Shown here: one piece after another, positions 55,368 through 63,663 of the stretch
How positions within the stretch are numbered: position 1 is the stretch's first letter
How the letters are laid out: every line of letters begins with the position of its first letter
Origin: Afipia sp. P52-10
GTDB taxonomy: Bacteria; Pseudomonadota; Alphaproteobacteria; Rhizobiales; Xanthobacteraceae
Assembly: GCF_000516555.1 (NCBI RefSeq)
Contig: NZ_AZSJ01000003.1
Span: forward strand, 2,410,312 to 2,474,311
Reading direction: 5' to 3'
Length of the DNA stretch: 64,000 nt
The notes under the pieces: model-generated
Told to the model about the DNA's origin: nothing
The model's input: only the letters and a program-made list of their open reading frames with translations
Database searches by the model: none
Translations under genes and position numbers: made by a program

Positions 55368-56360
55368 ATGACCGTGCGTCTGAATCGTCGAACGCTCATC
55401 GCAGCCGGAGCTGCAACCGCGGGGACGGCATTGCTCGGCCGTCCGGCCCGATCGCAAACGAGCTGGCCGACGAAACCCGTGCGGGTCGTGTGCGCGTTTC
55501 CACCCGGCGGCTCGACCGACATGGTATCGAGGGCCTATTCCGAGTTTCTCAGCCGCCATTTTGGCCAAACCTTCGTTGTCGAGAACAAGGGCGGCGGTTC
55601 GGGGACCGTCGGTGCGCTCGACGTCAAGCAGGCGCGACCCGATGGCTACACGCTGCTGGCGACGATCTCGAACGCGATGATCAACAATCGCGTCACCATG
55701 AAGAACCTTGCCTACGATCCGGTGAAGGACTTCGACATTCTCACGATCGTTCTCGGCCCCGGCAACTTGGTCATGGTCCCGCCGAACATAGGCGTGACGA
55801 ACCTGAAAGAGTTCGTTGAATACGGAAAGAAGAAGGCCGGCAAGCTCAGCATGGGGTCCTTTGCGATCGGTTCGACGTCGCATCTGGTCGCCGCCGAAAT
55901 CAATGCGCAATACGGCCTGAATATCGAGCCCATCCACTATCGCGGCGAAGGCCCGATGTGGGCGGATTTCATGGCTGGGTCACTCGACATCGCGGTGGGC
56001 GGTATGGCAGGGACGGCGCCGGTGCGGGAGACCGGGCGCGGTCGGATCATCGCCTCGCTCGGCAGCCGGAATGCGGCTTATCCTGATGTCCCCACCCTGG
56101 AGGAACAGGGCCTCAAGCCACAGGCATCGCACATTCGCGCCTATGTCGGCTTGTGGGCTCCGGCCGGCACGCCGGCTGATATCATGCAGAGGCTGTCGGA
56201 AGCGCTCGTGCTGGGTGGAAAAGACCCAAGCGTGCAAAAGACTGCGGCCCAGTTTTATCTCGACCCCGCGATTTCCATCGCCGAGGCTAGGCGGCGATTT
56301 GCCGACGACACCGCGGTCTTGATTCCAGCTTTGAAGAATCTGGGGATTCAACCGGAATGA
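55368..56360 (+). CDS. Tripartite tricarboxylate transporter (Bug) substrate-binding protein
   Basis: A 330-aa periplasmic receptor from the ATG at 55368 with GGGGGAGG upstream. The N-terminus MTVRLNRRTLIAAGAATAGTALL has twin arginines and could be exported by Tat or Sec. The Bug fold follows: WPTKPVRVVCAFPPGGSTDMVSRAY, VVENKGGGSGTVGALDVKQARPDGYTLLATIS, IEPIHYRGEGPMWADFMAGSLDIAVGG and PDVPTLEEQGLKPQ. These receptors bind carboxylates and aromatic acids. The membrane partners TctA/TctB are not adjacent, so it is an orphan receptor, as many Bug proteins are. It follows the recombinase remnant and is likely horizontally acquired or moved. Confidence 0.93.
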   Translation: MTVRLNRRTLIAAGAATAGTALLGRPARSQTSWPTKPVRVVCAFPPGGSTDMVSRAYSEFLSRHFGQTFVVENKGGGSGTVGALDVKQARPDGYTLLATISNAMINNRVTMKNLAYDPVKDFDILTIVLGPGNLVMVPPNIGVTNLKEFVEYGKKKAGKLSMGSFAIGSTSHLVAAEINAQYGLNIEPIHYRGEGPMWADFMAGSLDIAVGGMAGTAPVRETGRGRIIASLGSRNAAYPDVPTLEEQGLKPQASHIRAYVGLWAPAGTPADIMQRLSEALVLGGKDPSVQKTAAQFYLDPAISIAEARRRFADDTAVLIPALKNLGIQPE

Positions 56361-56521
56361 AGCGGGCGTCTTCGCCTGCAAGCGATCTGGTGAGGCGCGG
56401 TGTCGATCCCGAGCGCTCGGTTACGATGACGTGACCTGCGAGATGTTTCACGGACGATCATGAATCGTGGCGGCAAACGAAGGTGGTGCGCAGCGCCGGC
56501 ACCAGCACCATCCGTGGCGCA

Positions 56522-56899
56522 TCAGAGTTTGCTTGACTGCGCCTTCAGAAAGCTCTCCCGGGCAGCATCGAGGGCGGGAAAGTTGTCCTCCGCCCATCGA
56601 TCGAGCACCTTGAGCGCTTCAGTGAGCGAATGCCCGAGAGGCGTCAGACGATATTCCACGTTCGGCGGAACGGTGCCTCGGTCATCTCGCTGGAGAAGAC
56701 CGTTGCACTCGAGCTCTTTCAACGTCTGAGTCAGCATCTTTTGCGAGATGCCGCCGATCCGCCTCAGAAGCATTCCATTGCGCATTGGCCCGTCAGCGAG
56801 GGCAGAAATAATCAGGATCGGCCACTTGCCGGATATCAGCTCCAGCGCATGCCGCGCGGAGCAGCTTTCGTCGAAGACACTCGGGATCGTGTTGGCCAT
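56522..56899 (-). CDS. HxlR-family transcriptional regulator
   Basis: A 125-aa winged-helix regulator. MANTIPSVFDESCSARHALELISGKWPILIISALADGPMRNGMLLRRIGGISQKMLTQ, the first part, is the HxlR domain with a Cys at residue 13 that in some members senses quinones, aldehydes or thiols. The recognition wing is DRGTVPPNVEYRLTPLGHSL. It is divergent from the flavodoxin-like gene starting at 56983, 83 bp away; this arrangement is typical of HxlR/MdeR-type regulators controlling a neighbouring reductase. The sensing function is an inference. Confidence 0.92.
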   Translation of the reverse strand: MANTIPSVFDESCSARHALELISGKWPILIISALADGPMRNGMLLRRIGGISQKMLTQTLKELECNGLLQRDDRGTVPPNVEYRLTPLGHSLTEALKVLDRWAEDNFPALDAARESFLKAQSSKL

Positions 56900-56982
56900 A
56901 GGAACAAAAAGGTGCGTACTTGCGATTGAGAGCCCCTACGGCACACTCACCTGAAAGGCAAGCAAGGTGAATCAGGCGAGCC

Positions 56983-57612
56983 ATGAGAGTGTATGTCCTC
57001 AGTTCCAGTCCCCGCCGCGACGGCAATTCTGCGGCACTCGCGACCGCCGCGGCCGAAGGCCTGAGGGAAGCCGGTGACGATGTCGAGTTGGCGTATGTCG
57101 ACGATATCGTTTCGTCATTCCTTCGGGACTGCAGGCAGTGCCGTGACCTGAATGGAAGTTGCACCATTGCCGACCGGTTTGGTGAGGCGTTCACGCGGAG
57201 TTTCCTTCCATCGGATGGATTCATCGTGGCCACACCGATCTACTGGTATGGCATGTCCGGCCAGTTGAAGGCGTTCTTTGACAGGATGTTTTGTTACGTT
57301 GCCGCCTCGAATCCCCGATCCGCGTCTGTCAAGACCGCGATGCAGGGCAAGCGTGTCGGTCTGCTCATGAGCTCCGAGGAGACATATCCGACGGTTTCGA
57401 TGGCGGTCCTCCACCAGATCCAAGAATACTGTCGCTATACGCGGTCAACGCTGGTCGGTGTGGTCCATGGGCACGGCAACAGCCGCGGTGATATCATGCG
57501 TGAGCCATCCGACCCGGTCACCGCGGCCCGGCAGTTCGGGCGCACATTCGCCTCCGCGCATGCTAGCGATTACCATATCGATACAGAGCGAAGCGCGAGA
57601 ATGTGGTGCTGA
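56983..57612 (+). CDS. Flavodoxin-family NAD(P)H-dependent reductase
   Basis: A 209-aa FMN-dependent reductase of the flavodoxin-like/iron-sulfur flavoprotein group. MRVYVLSSSPRRDGNSAALATAAAEGLREAGDDV binds the FMN phosphate. CRQCRDLNGSC (about residues 47-57) supplies a Cys cluster like that in the related Fe-S flavoproteins, and DGFIVATPIYWYGMSGQLKAFFDRMF is the typical flavodoxin loop. It probably reduces quinones or nitro compounds. The divergent HxlR gene is its likely regulator. Confidence 0.9.
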   Translation: MRVYVLSSSPRRDGNSAALATAAAEGLREAGDDVELAYVDDIVSSFLRDCRQCRDLNGSCTIADRFGEAFTRSFLPSDGFIVATPIYWYGMSGQLKAFFDRMFCYVAASNPRSASVKTAMQGKRVGLLMSSEETYPTVSMAVLHQIQEYCRYTRSTLVGVVHGHGNSRGDIMREPSDPVTAARQFGRTFASAHASDYHIDTERSARMWC

Positions 57613-57764
57613 ATACGTCATGACGAGGTCCTGCCGGTCGACGCGTTGACCTCGGCGTTAGATGATCGCGGAAGACCGACGGTGCGCGGCGCCTTGGCGC
57701 ACCTCATGAGTCGAGGCTGTGAAGGCCAGCGGATAAGGCGCCAATATCCCGGTATCCCCCGCCG

Positions 57765-57989
57765 TCACGTCAGATCATTCAGGATTTTGGATGCCGGAAG
57801 GCGCTGTTGCTCCTCCTTCTCCTTTCGATTGGTGGTCGCCGGTTGACGGTTCTCTTGGCGGTCTTCTTCTTCACGGTTCTCTTGGCGTCTTTCCTGGCGC
57901 TTTCCCTCATCCGCCAGATGCTGATCGCCGATGACCTCGCCGATCACCTGCTTGATCTTTCCTGCCGCCCGATCCGCAGTCTCGCCCAT
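57765..57989 (-). CDS. CsbD-family stress protein
   Basis: A 74-aa hydrophilic protein from the ATG at 57989, with GGAG nine bases upstream. MGETADRAAGKIKQVIGEVIGDQHLADEGK is the CsbD domain, where sigma-B-type general-stress proteins show G-K-x-K-x-x-x-G-x2-x-G-D. The second half is unusual: a long run of charged Gln/Glu/Arg repeats (RQERRQENREEEDRQENRQ) ending in KEKEEQQRLPASKILNDLT. The role of CsbD proteins is unknown, but they are induced by osmotic and other stresses. It is the downstream member of a set of small genes on this strand. Confidence 0.85.
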   Translation of the reverse strand: MGETADRAAGKIKQVIGEVIGDQHLADEGKRQERRQENREEEDRQENRQPATTNRKEKEEQQRLPASKILNDLT

Positions 57990-58154
57990 GGCCAGCTCCA
58001 TCCACTCATTCAGTCCATTGCTGTGATCGGCAATGCCGGCCTCCGCGGTCCGTTCCACAGCGGGCGCGGCGCTGGAGCAGGCTTATCCTGCGGACGTGCG
58101 GATGCTTGGCGCGAGGGCCAAGCGCAGAGGTTATTACCCCCGGCCACTGCCTCG

Positions 58155-58484
58155 TTATTGCGCGACCATTTCGCGGCAGGCGTTTGCGCAGGCGCGGCAC
58201 TGCGTGACGCACTCGGCCATGCCGCCGATGCGTTCACAATCATTGGCACACTCGCTGCAGATCTCCGCGCACTCGGCGCAGGTGTGCTTATGATGCGGAG
58301 TTCCGATCAGCATGACATGCGCGGAGGTGCGACAAATCTCCGCGCACGTCATCATCAACCGGAAGTGCTTCGGCTCGACGTGCTCCCCGCCCATCTCCAA
58401 ACAGTGATCCATGGCGGTCTGCAGGCATGTCCTGTAACAGCTCAGGCAGATATCAACGCAGCGTGACATTTCGCTCGACAGCAT
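58155..58484 (-). CDS. Four-helix-bundle copper-binding protein (Csp-like, Cys-rich)
   Basis: A 109-aa Cys-rich protein with CX2-3C repeats along four helices: RCVDICLSCYRTCLQTAMDHC, then MTCAEICRTSAHV, HKHTCAECAEICSECANDCERI and ECVTQCRACANACREM. In the Csp family this array of thiolates packs inside a four-helix bundle and stores many copper(I) ions. There is no signal peptide, so it resembles cytosolic Csp3. A good ribosome-binding site AAAGGAG lies nine bases before the ATG at 58484. Copper storage or detoxification is the known role of the family; its exact role here is inferred. Confidence 0.92.
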   Translation of the reverse strand: MLSSEMSRCVDICLSCYRTCLQTAMDHCLEMGGEHVEPKHFRLMMTCAEICRTSAHVMLIGTPHHKHTCAECAEICSECANDCERIGGMAECVTQCRACANACREMVAQ

Positions 58485-58535
58485 CCCACCGGCTCCTTTG
58501 GCAAACGGCCTTCCTATGCCCGCCGACGAGACGCG

Positions 58536-58754
58536 CTATTCGTCGGGTTGTTTGTCGTGGTCGTGACTTTGATACTGATCGGATTGCACGCGCTTTCCGT
58601 CTTGGCCGCGCGCGTCCGATTTGCTGGATTTGTCACGATTCGAAAGGACCTCGTTGTCTCCGACGAGATCACGCTGAAGATTGGTGTTGCCGCCGGACCC
58701 GGAACCTTTGGTTCGAACGCTCGATCCGACGCCCTTGTTTCCTTCCTTGGGCAT
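58536..58754 (-). CDS. Small hydrophilic protein of unknown function
   Basis: The 72-aa product has a very good ribosome-binding site (GGGAGGCGTAA directly before the ATG at 58754). It is composed almost only of Gly, Ser, Lys, Asp, Gln and Asn (MPKEGNKGVGSSVRTKGSGS, SKSDARGQDGKRVQSD) and ends in YQSHDHDKQPDE. There is no hydrophobic core, so it is predicted disordered. The composition resembles small hydrophilins induced by dehydration and oxidative stress. It is placed between the copper-binding protein and another small gene, all on the minus strand. Function unknown. Confidence 0.65.
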   Translation of the reverse strand: MPKEGNKGVGSSVRTKGSGSGGNTNLQRDLVGDNEVLSNRDKSSKSDARGQDGKRVQSDQYQSHDHDKQPDE

Positions 58755-58774
58755 TTACGCCTCCCATGCACGCC

Positions 58775-58984
58775 TCAACGATTGTGCTTGTTGTGATGGC
58801 TTTCCTGGTGAAGGCCGCCGCGGCTGACGGGAAACTCGCTTTGGCGCGCATCGGGATGGCGGGAAGCCTTCCCTCGGTTCAGCGCCTCGGCTTGCTTGGC
58901 TGCGTCCGATCGCTTCTGGCCCGCATCGCGGGGCTTTCGCTCGAACAGGTCGAGCTGCCTTCGATGTGTCTTGGGACCCTGCAT
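58775..58984 (-). CDS. Small conserved hydrophilic protein
   Basis: A 69-aa product from the ATG at 58984 (GGAAA about ten bases upstream), beginning MQGPKTHRRQLDLFERKPRD. The end reads GKASRHPDARQSEFPVSRGG, then LHQESHHNKHNR, a pattern I associate with a small hydrophilic protein conserved in Bradyrhizobium-type bacteria (I cannot verify this by search). It is basic and His/Gln-rich, with no hydrophobic core. It lies first in a row of four small stress-type genes (58984 to 57765) that may form one transcript, with 20-165 bp gaps. Confidence 0.55.
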   Translation of the reverse strand: MQGPKTHRRQLDLFERKPRDAGQKRSDAAKQAEALNRGKASRHPDARQSEFPVSRGGLHQESHHNKHNR

Positions 58985-59531
58985 GATCGTTTCCGTTGCT
59001 GATGGTGGGCTTGCGAGAAGCCTCCCCCTCAGAACGGTGCACGGCGTACCTCGTTCCAAAATTCTGAAGCACCGTCCAGGAGATCGCGCAGCGATGGAAC
59101 ATCGCACAGGAGCCAGCGCCGCGGGCGCCGCAGCGATTAGGCGATTTTCGGTGAACGGCGGTTCCTGCCGCAGGTTCCCATGGTTGTACCGTTCGTTCTC
59201 GGCAGCGAAGGCCCGATGCCGCGGCTCATGGCGGCCATTCACGCGTGCGCAAAGTGCGAAGCATGCTGATCGCGTATCGGATGTCGGATCAGGCGAAGCG
59301 ACAGGAACGGCGAATGCATCAACACCGATGGCGGCCGCGTGTTGCAGAAGGGCCGCGCGCAATTGCCATACCTGTGCGATTGCGGCGTCGCCGGCGCTTC
59401 TTTGGTTTGCTTTCGAGCCGACGATCTTCAGTCCGCACCCGAACAAGCGAATGCCGGCTTCGGCCGCGCGACGGGATGTTTCAGGAGTGCTACGGTGACT
59501 TCGAAGGCTCGCACCGACAAGGACATGGACC
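58985..59531. other. Non-coding accessory stretch, no supported gene
   Basis: 547 bp with several open frames but no codon or motif pattern that I recognise, and no clear inverted repeats. It holds the promoter of the small-protein set on the minus strand and that of the crotonase-family gene on the plus strand. Confidence 0.5.
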
Positions 59532-60332
59532 ATGAACTACGCCGACTTTCAGTTTCTGACGTTCGATCACAAGGCCGACGGTGTCGTGCTGGTGACGCTC
59601 AATCGGCCCGAGGTGATGAACGCGACCAACGCGCGGCTGCATTGGGAGCTCACCAAGATCTGGGCTGTGCTGAACGACGATCCGAAGGTCCGCGTGATCG
59701 TGGTGACGGGCGCCGGCGATCGCGCGTTCTCCGCCGGCGGCGATCTGGCGTGGATTTCGCAGACCGTCGGCAACGCGGAGATGGTTGCGGGGACGTTGAA
59801 GGAGGCGGGCGATATCGTCTTCAACATGCTGGCTTGCGAGAAGCCGATCGTCTCGGCGATCAACGGCGTTGCCGTGGGCGCCGGGCTTGCGGTGGCGCTG
59901 ATGGCCGACATCAGCATCATGGCGGAAGAGGCCAAGATCACCGATGGCCATGTGCGCCTCGGCGTGTCGGCGGGCGACCATGCGGTGATCCTCTGGCCAC
60001 TGCTTTGCGGCATGGCGAAGGCGAAGTACTATCTGATGACTGCCGAATTCGTCGATGGCAAGGAAGCCGAGCGCATCGGCCTGGTCAGCCTCAGCGTTCC
60101 GCGCGCCCAGCTGCTCGATAAGGCGTTGGCGGTTGCGGCCAAGCTCGGCACCGGCAGCCAGCCGGCGATTCGTTACACCAAGCGGTCGCTGAACAACTGG
60201 ATGCGGATGTCGCAGCCGGCGTTCGATGCGTCGCTGGCGCTCGAGATGCTTTGCTTCATGGGCGAGGACGTCAAGGAAGGCGTTGCCGCCATCAAGGAGA
60301 AGCGGGAGCCGCGCTTTCCGTCGGCGCGCTAA
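59532..60332 (+). CDS. Enoyl-CoA hydratase/isomerase (crotonase) family protein
   Basis: A 266-aa crotonase-fold protein. Family signatures are [40 protein letters not shown] (oxyanion hole) and [19 protein letters not shown]. At the place of the catalytic glutamates of enoyl-CoA hydratase (EITLGxxPGAGG in canonical enzymes), this protein reads [17 protein letters not shown], with no glutamate visible. It may therefore be an isomerase, hydrolase or other crotonase-type enzyme rather than a true hydratase. A family B repeat follows, then a quinone oxidoreductase on the same strand. It probably serves acyl-CoA or aromatic-acid catabolism. Confidence 0.9.
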   Translation: MNYADFQFLTFDHKADGVVLVTLNRPEVMNATNARLHWELTKIWAVLNDDPKVRVIVVTGAGDRAFSAGGDLAWISQTVGNAEMVAGTLKEAGDIVFNMLACEKPIVSAINGVAVGAGLAVALMADISIMAEEAKITDGHVRLGVSAGDHAVILWPLLCGMAKAKYYLMTAEFVDGKEAERIGLVSLSVPRAQLLDKALAVAAKLGTGSQPAIRYTKRSLNNWMRMSQPAFDASLALEMLCFMGEDVKEGVAAIKEKREPRFPSAR

Positions 60333-60335
60333 AAA

Positions 60336-60378
60336 CATGATCCGGAAAGGTGTGTAGCGGTTTCCGAAAAGATCATGC
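60336..60378. repeat. Family B palindromic repeat
   Basis: CATGATCCGGAAAGGTGTGT, then AGCGGTTTCCGAAAAGATCATGC. Both arms (CATGATC and GATCATG) are intact and the element is directly after the stop codon of the crotonase-family gene. Confidence 0.75.
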
Positions 60379-60427
60379 TCAAACAACAAGGCGGCTTCGG
60401 TGAGATCGTACAGGTGAGATCGACATA

Positions 60428-61432
60428 ATGAATGAGAGCTATCGCGCCAAGGGACTTATTGTGGATGGCTACGGCGACTGGCGGCGGACCCGTTGGGGCG
60501 AGGTCGCGACCGGCGCGCCGGGGCCCGACGAAATCTTGATCGAGACCAAGGCCACGTCGGTCAATTTCCCCGATCTGCTGATGATAGAGGGAAAATATCA
60601 GCGGCGGCCGCCGCTGCCGTTTACGCCCGGACGCGATGCCGCCGGCATCGTGCTGGCGGTGGGGCGCGACGTGACGGGGTTCGCCGTGGGCGATCGCGTC
60701 GCCGCGCAGCCGGGCCATGGCGCCTTCGCGCAGCGGACACTCAGCGCGGCCTGCTACTGCACGAAGATCCCCGATGCGATGTCGTTCGAGGATGCAGCGG
60801 CCTGCAACACCACTATCGCCACGGTTGTCGCCGCGATCAGCGTCCGCGCGGACCTAAGGCCGGGCGAATGGATTTTGATCACCGGCGCTGCCGGCGGCGT
60901 CGGCTCGGCGGGTGTGCAATACGCGCGTGCCATCGGCAGCCGCGTCGTCGCCGTGGTCTCGTCGCAGGAAAAGGAGCGCGCGGTTCGCAAACTCGGCGCC
61001 GAAATCGTGATCCGGACCGACACCCTTTCCAACCTCAAGGACGGCCTCCGCGAGGCGCTGGCGCGTCAGGGGCTTGATGGCGTCGATGCGGCAATGGATG
61101 TGGTCGGCGGCGAGCTGTTCGACGGCGTGCTCCGCTGCATCAGGCCGGAAGGCCGGGTGTCGGTGGTCGGTTTTGCGTCGGGGAAAATTCCCGTCGTCCC
61201 GGCGAACTATCTGCTGCTGAAGGACATCCGCGTGATCGGCTCGTCGATCAACCGCCTGTTCACGGATCCCAATCCTGGTTTCCGCACGCTCCTGGACAAC
61301 GGCTTCCGGATGGTGGCCGATGGACGCATCAGCCCGATGATCGAACACGTCTATCCGATGGCGGAGTTCGCAGCCGCATTCGAGCGCGTGGCTGGCCGCA
61401 AGGTCGTCGGCAAGGTTCTGCTGATCCCGTAA
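60428..61432 (+). CDS. NADPH:quinone oxidoreductase family protein (MDR superfamily)
   Basis: The 334-aa product starts with MNESYRAKGLIVDGYGDWRR, 95 bp after the crotonase-type gene on the same strand. The catalytic GroES-like domain has PFTPGRDAAGIVLAVGRDVTGFAVGDRV. The Rossmann domain has ILITGAAGGVGSAGVQYARAIGSRVVAVVSS near residues 140-170, lacking zinc ligands typical of alcohol dehydrogenases. This places it in the zeta-crystallin/quinone oxidoreductase type, which reduces quinones or 2-alkenals with NADPH. Likely a reductive step in the same catabolic cluster; the substrate is unknown. Confidence 0.93.
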   Translation: MNESYRAKGLIVDGYGDWRRTRWGEVATGAPGPDEILIETKATSVNFPDLLMIEGKYQRRPPLPFTPGRDAAGIVLAVGRDVTGFAVGDRVAAQPGHGAFAQRTLSAACYCTKIPDAMSFEDAAACNTTIATVVAAISVRADLRPGEWILITGAAGGVGSAGVQYARAIGSRVVAVVSSQEKERAVRKLGAEIVIRTDTLSNLKDGLREALARQGLDGVDAAMDVVGGELFDGVLRCIRPEGRVSVVGFASGKIPVVPANYLLLKDIRVIGSSINRLFTDPNPGFRTLLDNGFRMVADGRISPMIEHVYPMAEFAAAFERVAGRKVVGKVLLIP

Positions 61433-61478
61433 CCGCGGGGCGCTTGCTGCGCGATGGCGTTGCGCGGGGCTTAGGTCG

Positions 61479-62609
61479 TCACGCGCCCAGGCATTGGTAG
61501 AGCGCGCGGCAGATCGCAATGCCGCGCGGGTCGCCGACCACGTCCGGCCCCATCTGGTTGTGGACGTAGCCGATGCCGACGCCGTGCTCCGGATCGGCAC
61601 AGCCGAACGATCCGCCCCAGCCGGAGTGGCCGAACGCGCGCGGGTTCGGTCCGTAATTGCCTTCCGTATTCAGCACGACGCCCGCGGCCCAGGTTCGTGC
61701 GCCCAGCATCAGGTCGGGGCGGGTGCTCAAAGGTTGACGCAGGCGCTCGACGCTCGCCGGCGACATCAGTGCAATGCAGCCAAGCGGGGCGCTGTTGGCA
61801 AGCGCCGCATAGAGCCGCGCGAGCCCGCGCGCCGTCGCATGACCGTTGACGGCGGGAAGCTCCGCCGCGATCCAGGCGCCGTCGTTCGGCAATTCGGCGC
61901 TGAGGGTGGGATTGGTGACGGCGCGTTGCGCGATCGGGTTCATGCCTTCCGCCAAGGCGCGGGGGGCCTTCGGCCCACGAATGGGTGCAATGCGCCCGCG
62001 CAATGCAGCGGGCACGCCGATGAAGATGTCGGCCTCAAGCGGTGCGCTGATGCCCTCGGCGAGAAAGCGCCCGACGCTTGTGCCGGTCACCCTGCGCACC
62101 AGCTCGCCGGCGAGAAAGCCGTAGGTGACCGCGTGATAGGAGGTCGCCGTTCCCGGCGTCCAGAACGGCATTTGTGCTGCGAGACGTGCGGTTGCCGTGT
62201 CCCAGTCGCAGAGATCCTCGAGCGTGGTCGGCGCGACGTATCCGTTCAGGCCAGCCTGATGCGACATCAGCTGGGCGACGGTGATCTCGCCCTTTCCGGC
62301 TTGTGCGAATGCAGGCCAGTAGCGCGCGACCGGCTGGTCGTATGACAGCAGGCCGCGGTCGGCGAGCACGGCCACGGCGGCGGCGACCACGCCTTTCGTT
62401 GCCGACCAGATGTTGACCAGGGTGTCTGCCGTCCAGGCCTGTCCCTGTGCGGCTTCGCCGCCATGCAGGTCGACGAGGCAACGGCCTTTGACATAGACAC
62501 AGAGCGAGGCGCCCACGTTCCGATAGGGCTCCTGCGCGGCGAACGTGCCGGCGAAGACCTCGCGGACCGGCTCGAAGGCGGGATCGCAGTGGCCGTGAAT
62601 CGCTGTCAT
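61479..62609 (-). CDS. Serine hydrolase of the beta-lactamase/class C esterase family
   Basis: A 376-aa product with the serine-hydrolase motif SATK at residues 69-72 (NIWSATKGVVAAAVAVLADRG) and the YxA/YxN-type second motif within SYHAVTYGFLAGEL near residue 158. The third (KTG/HTG-like) motif is HSGWGGSFGCADPEHGVGIGY (HSG). This is the pattern of EstB-type esterases and related penicillin-binding-fold hydrolases. There is no signal peptide, so it is more likely an intracellular esterase than a secreted beta-lactamase. It lies directly before the livM gene (58 bp) and may be in the same operon. Confidence 0.9.
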   Translation of the reverse strand: MTAIHGHCDPAFEPVREVFAGTFAAQEPYRNVGASLCVYVKGRCLVDLHGGEAAQGQAWTADTLVNIWSATKGVVAAAVAVLADRGLLSYDQPVARYWPAFAQAGKGEITVAQLMSHQAGLNGYVAPTTLEDLCDWDTATARLAAQMPFWTPGTATSYHAVTYGFLAGELVRRVTGTSVGRFLAEGISAPLEADIFIGVPAALRGRIAPIRGPKAPRALAEGMNPIAQRAVTNPTLSAELPNDGAWIAAELPAVNGHATARGLARLYAALANSAPLGCIALMSPASVERLRQPLSTRPDLMLGARTWAAGVVLNTEGNYGPNPRAFGHSGWGGSFGCADPEHGVGIGYVHNQMGPDVVGDPRGIAICRALYQCLGA

Positions 62610-62667
62610 TGTCAGTGTTCTCGTGCTGCAGGTGGCATAAGTCCTGCGGCGCTGCTTGCGAGACGGG

Positions 62668-63660
62668 TTACAGCTCGCGCCCGGTCCATTTCTGCACCAG
62701 GCCGACGATTCCCTCGCGCATCAGTGACACGCACAGGATGAAGATCGCGCCTTGGGCGACGGTGGTCCAGGCGCCAAAGCTTGCCAGGTAGTTCTGCATC
62801 GACACGACGATCAGCGCGCCGACCACCGGGCCGAACATGGTGCCGAGGCCGCCGACCAGGGTGATCAGCACGACCTCGCCGGAAGTGGACCAGTGGACGT
62901 CGGTGAGCGAGGCGAGCTGGAACACGATCGCCTTGGTGGCACCGGCGAGGCCCGCGAGCGCGGCCGACAACGTGAACAGCAGCACCTGGTAATGCCGGAC
63001 CTGGTATCCGAGCGATGTCGCGCGCGGTTCGTTGTCGCGGATGGCCTTGCAAACCTGTCCGAACGGCGAGTGGACGATCCGGTAGACCAGCAACATTCCC
63101 GCCATGAAGATGGTCGCGACGACGCCATAGAGGATCCGATCGTCCGCCAGGTTCAGAATGCCGAACATCATCCCGCGCGGGACGCCCTGGATGCCGTTCT
63201 CGCCGCCGGTGATCTCAGGCGACTGCACCGAGAGGAAATAGAGAATCTGCGCCAGTGCCAGCGTGATCATCGCGAAGTAGATGCCCTGCCGGCGGATCGC
63301 GATCGCGCCGAAGACAGCGCCCAGCGCCGCTGCCAGCACCGTGCCGAACAGGATCGCGAGCTCCGGCGCAAGCCCCCATTCCTTGGCGGCGTAGGCGCAT
63401 GAATAGCTCGCGAGGCCGAAGAAGGCGGCGTGCCCGAACGACAGCAGCCCGCCATAGCCCAGCAGCATGTTGAACGAGACGCCGAACAGGGCGAAGCACA
63501 GCACCTGCATCAGGAACACGCGATAGGCGACGAACGGGGCGATCGCGAGCAGCAGCGCCAGCACGAGGAAGATGCCGCGGTAGCGTCGCCAGGCGCTATC
63601 GGCCGGCTTGGCGCCGATGCCGGCGGCGGCGCTCGCGTCGGGCGAGGTTTGAACGGTCAT
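62668..63660 (-). CDS. livM: Branched-chain amino-acid-type ABC transporter permease LivM
   Basis: A 330-aa inner-membrane permease with about nine helices. It has LLVYRIVHSPFGQVCKAIRDNEPRATSLGYQVRHYQ, the conserved EAA-loop region of LivM, and AMITLALAQILYFL and LVGGLGTMFGPVVGALIVVSM. It begins about 3 bp after the stop of the partial livH gene, so the two are translated together. The ATPase genes livG/livF and the substrate receptor are not in the window. The substrate may be a branched-chain amino acid, an amide or an aromatic acid, as HAAT transporters in this group vary. Confidence 0.95.
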   Translation of the reverse strand: MTVQTSPDASAAAGIGAKPADSAWRRYRGIFLVLALLLAIAPFVAYRVFLMQVLCFALFGVSFNMLLGYGGLLSFGHAAFFGLASYSCAYAAKEWGLAPELAILFGTVLAAALGAVFGAIAIRRQGIYFAMITLALAQILYFLSVQSPEITGGENGIQGVPRGMMFGILNLADDRILYGVVATIFMAGMLLVYRIVHSPFGQVCKAIRDNEPRATSLGYQVRHYQVLLFTLSAALAGLAGATKAIVFQLASLTDVHWSTSGEVVLITLVGGLGTMFGPVVGALIVVSMQNYLASFGAWTTVAQGAIFILCVSLMREGIVGLVQKWTGREL

Positions 63661-63663
63661 GCG

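Noticed and set aside
58985..59531. Gene on either strand in the gap before the crotonase-family gene
   Set aside because: Open frames on both strands have no recognisable motif or consistent codon use, and none has a good ribosome-binding site.
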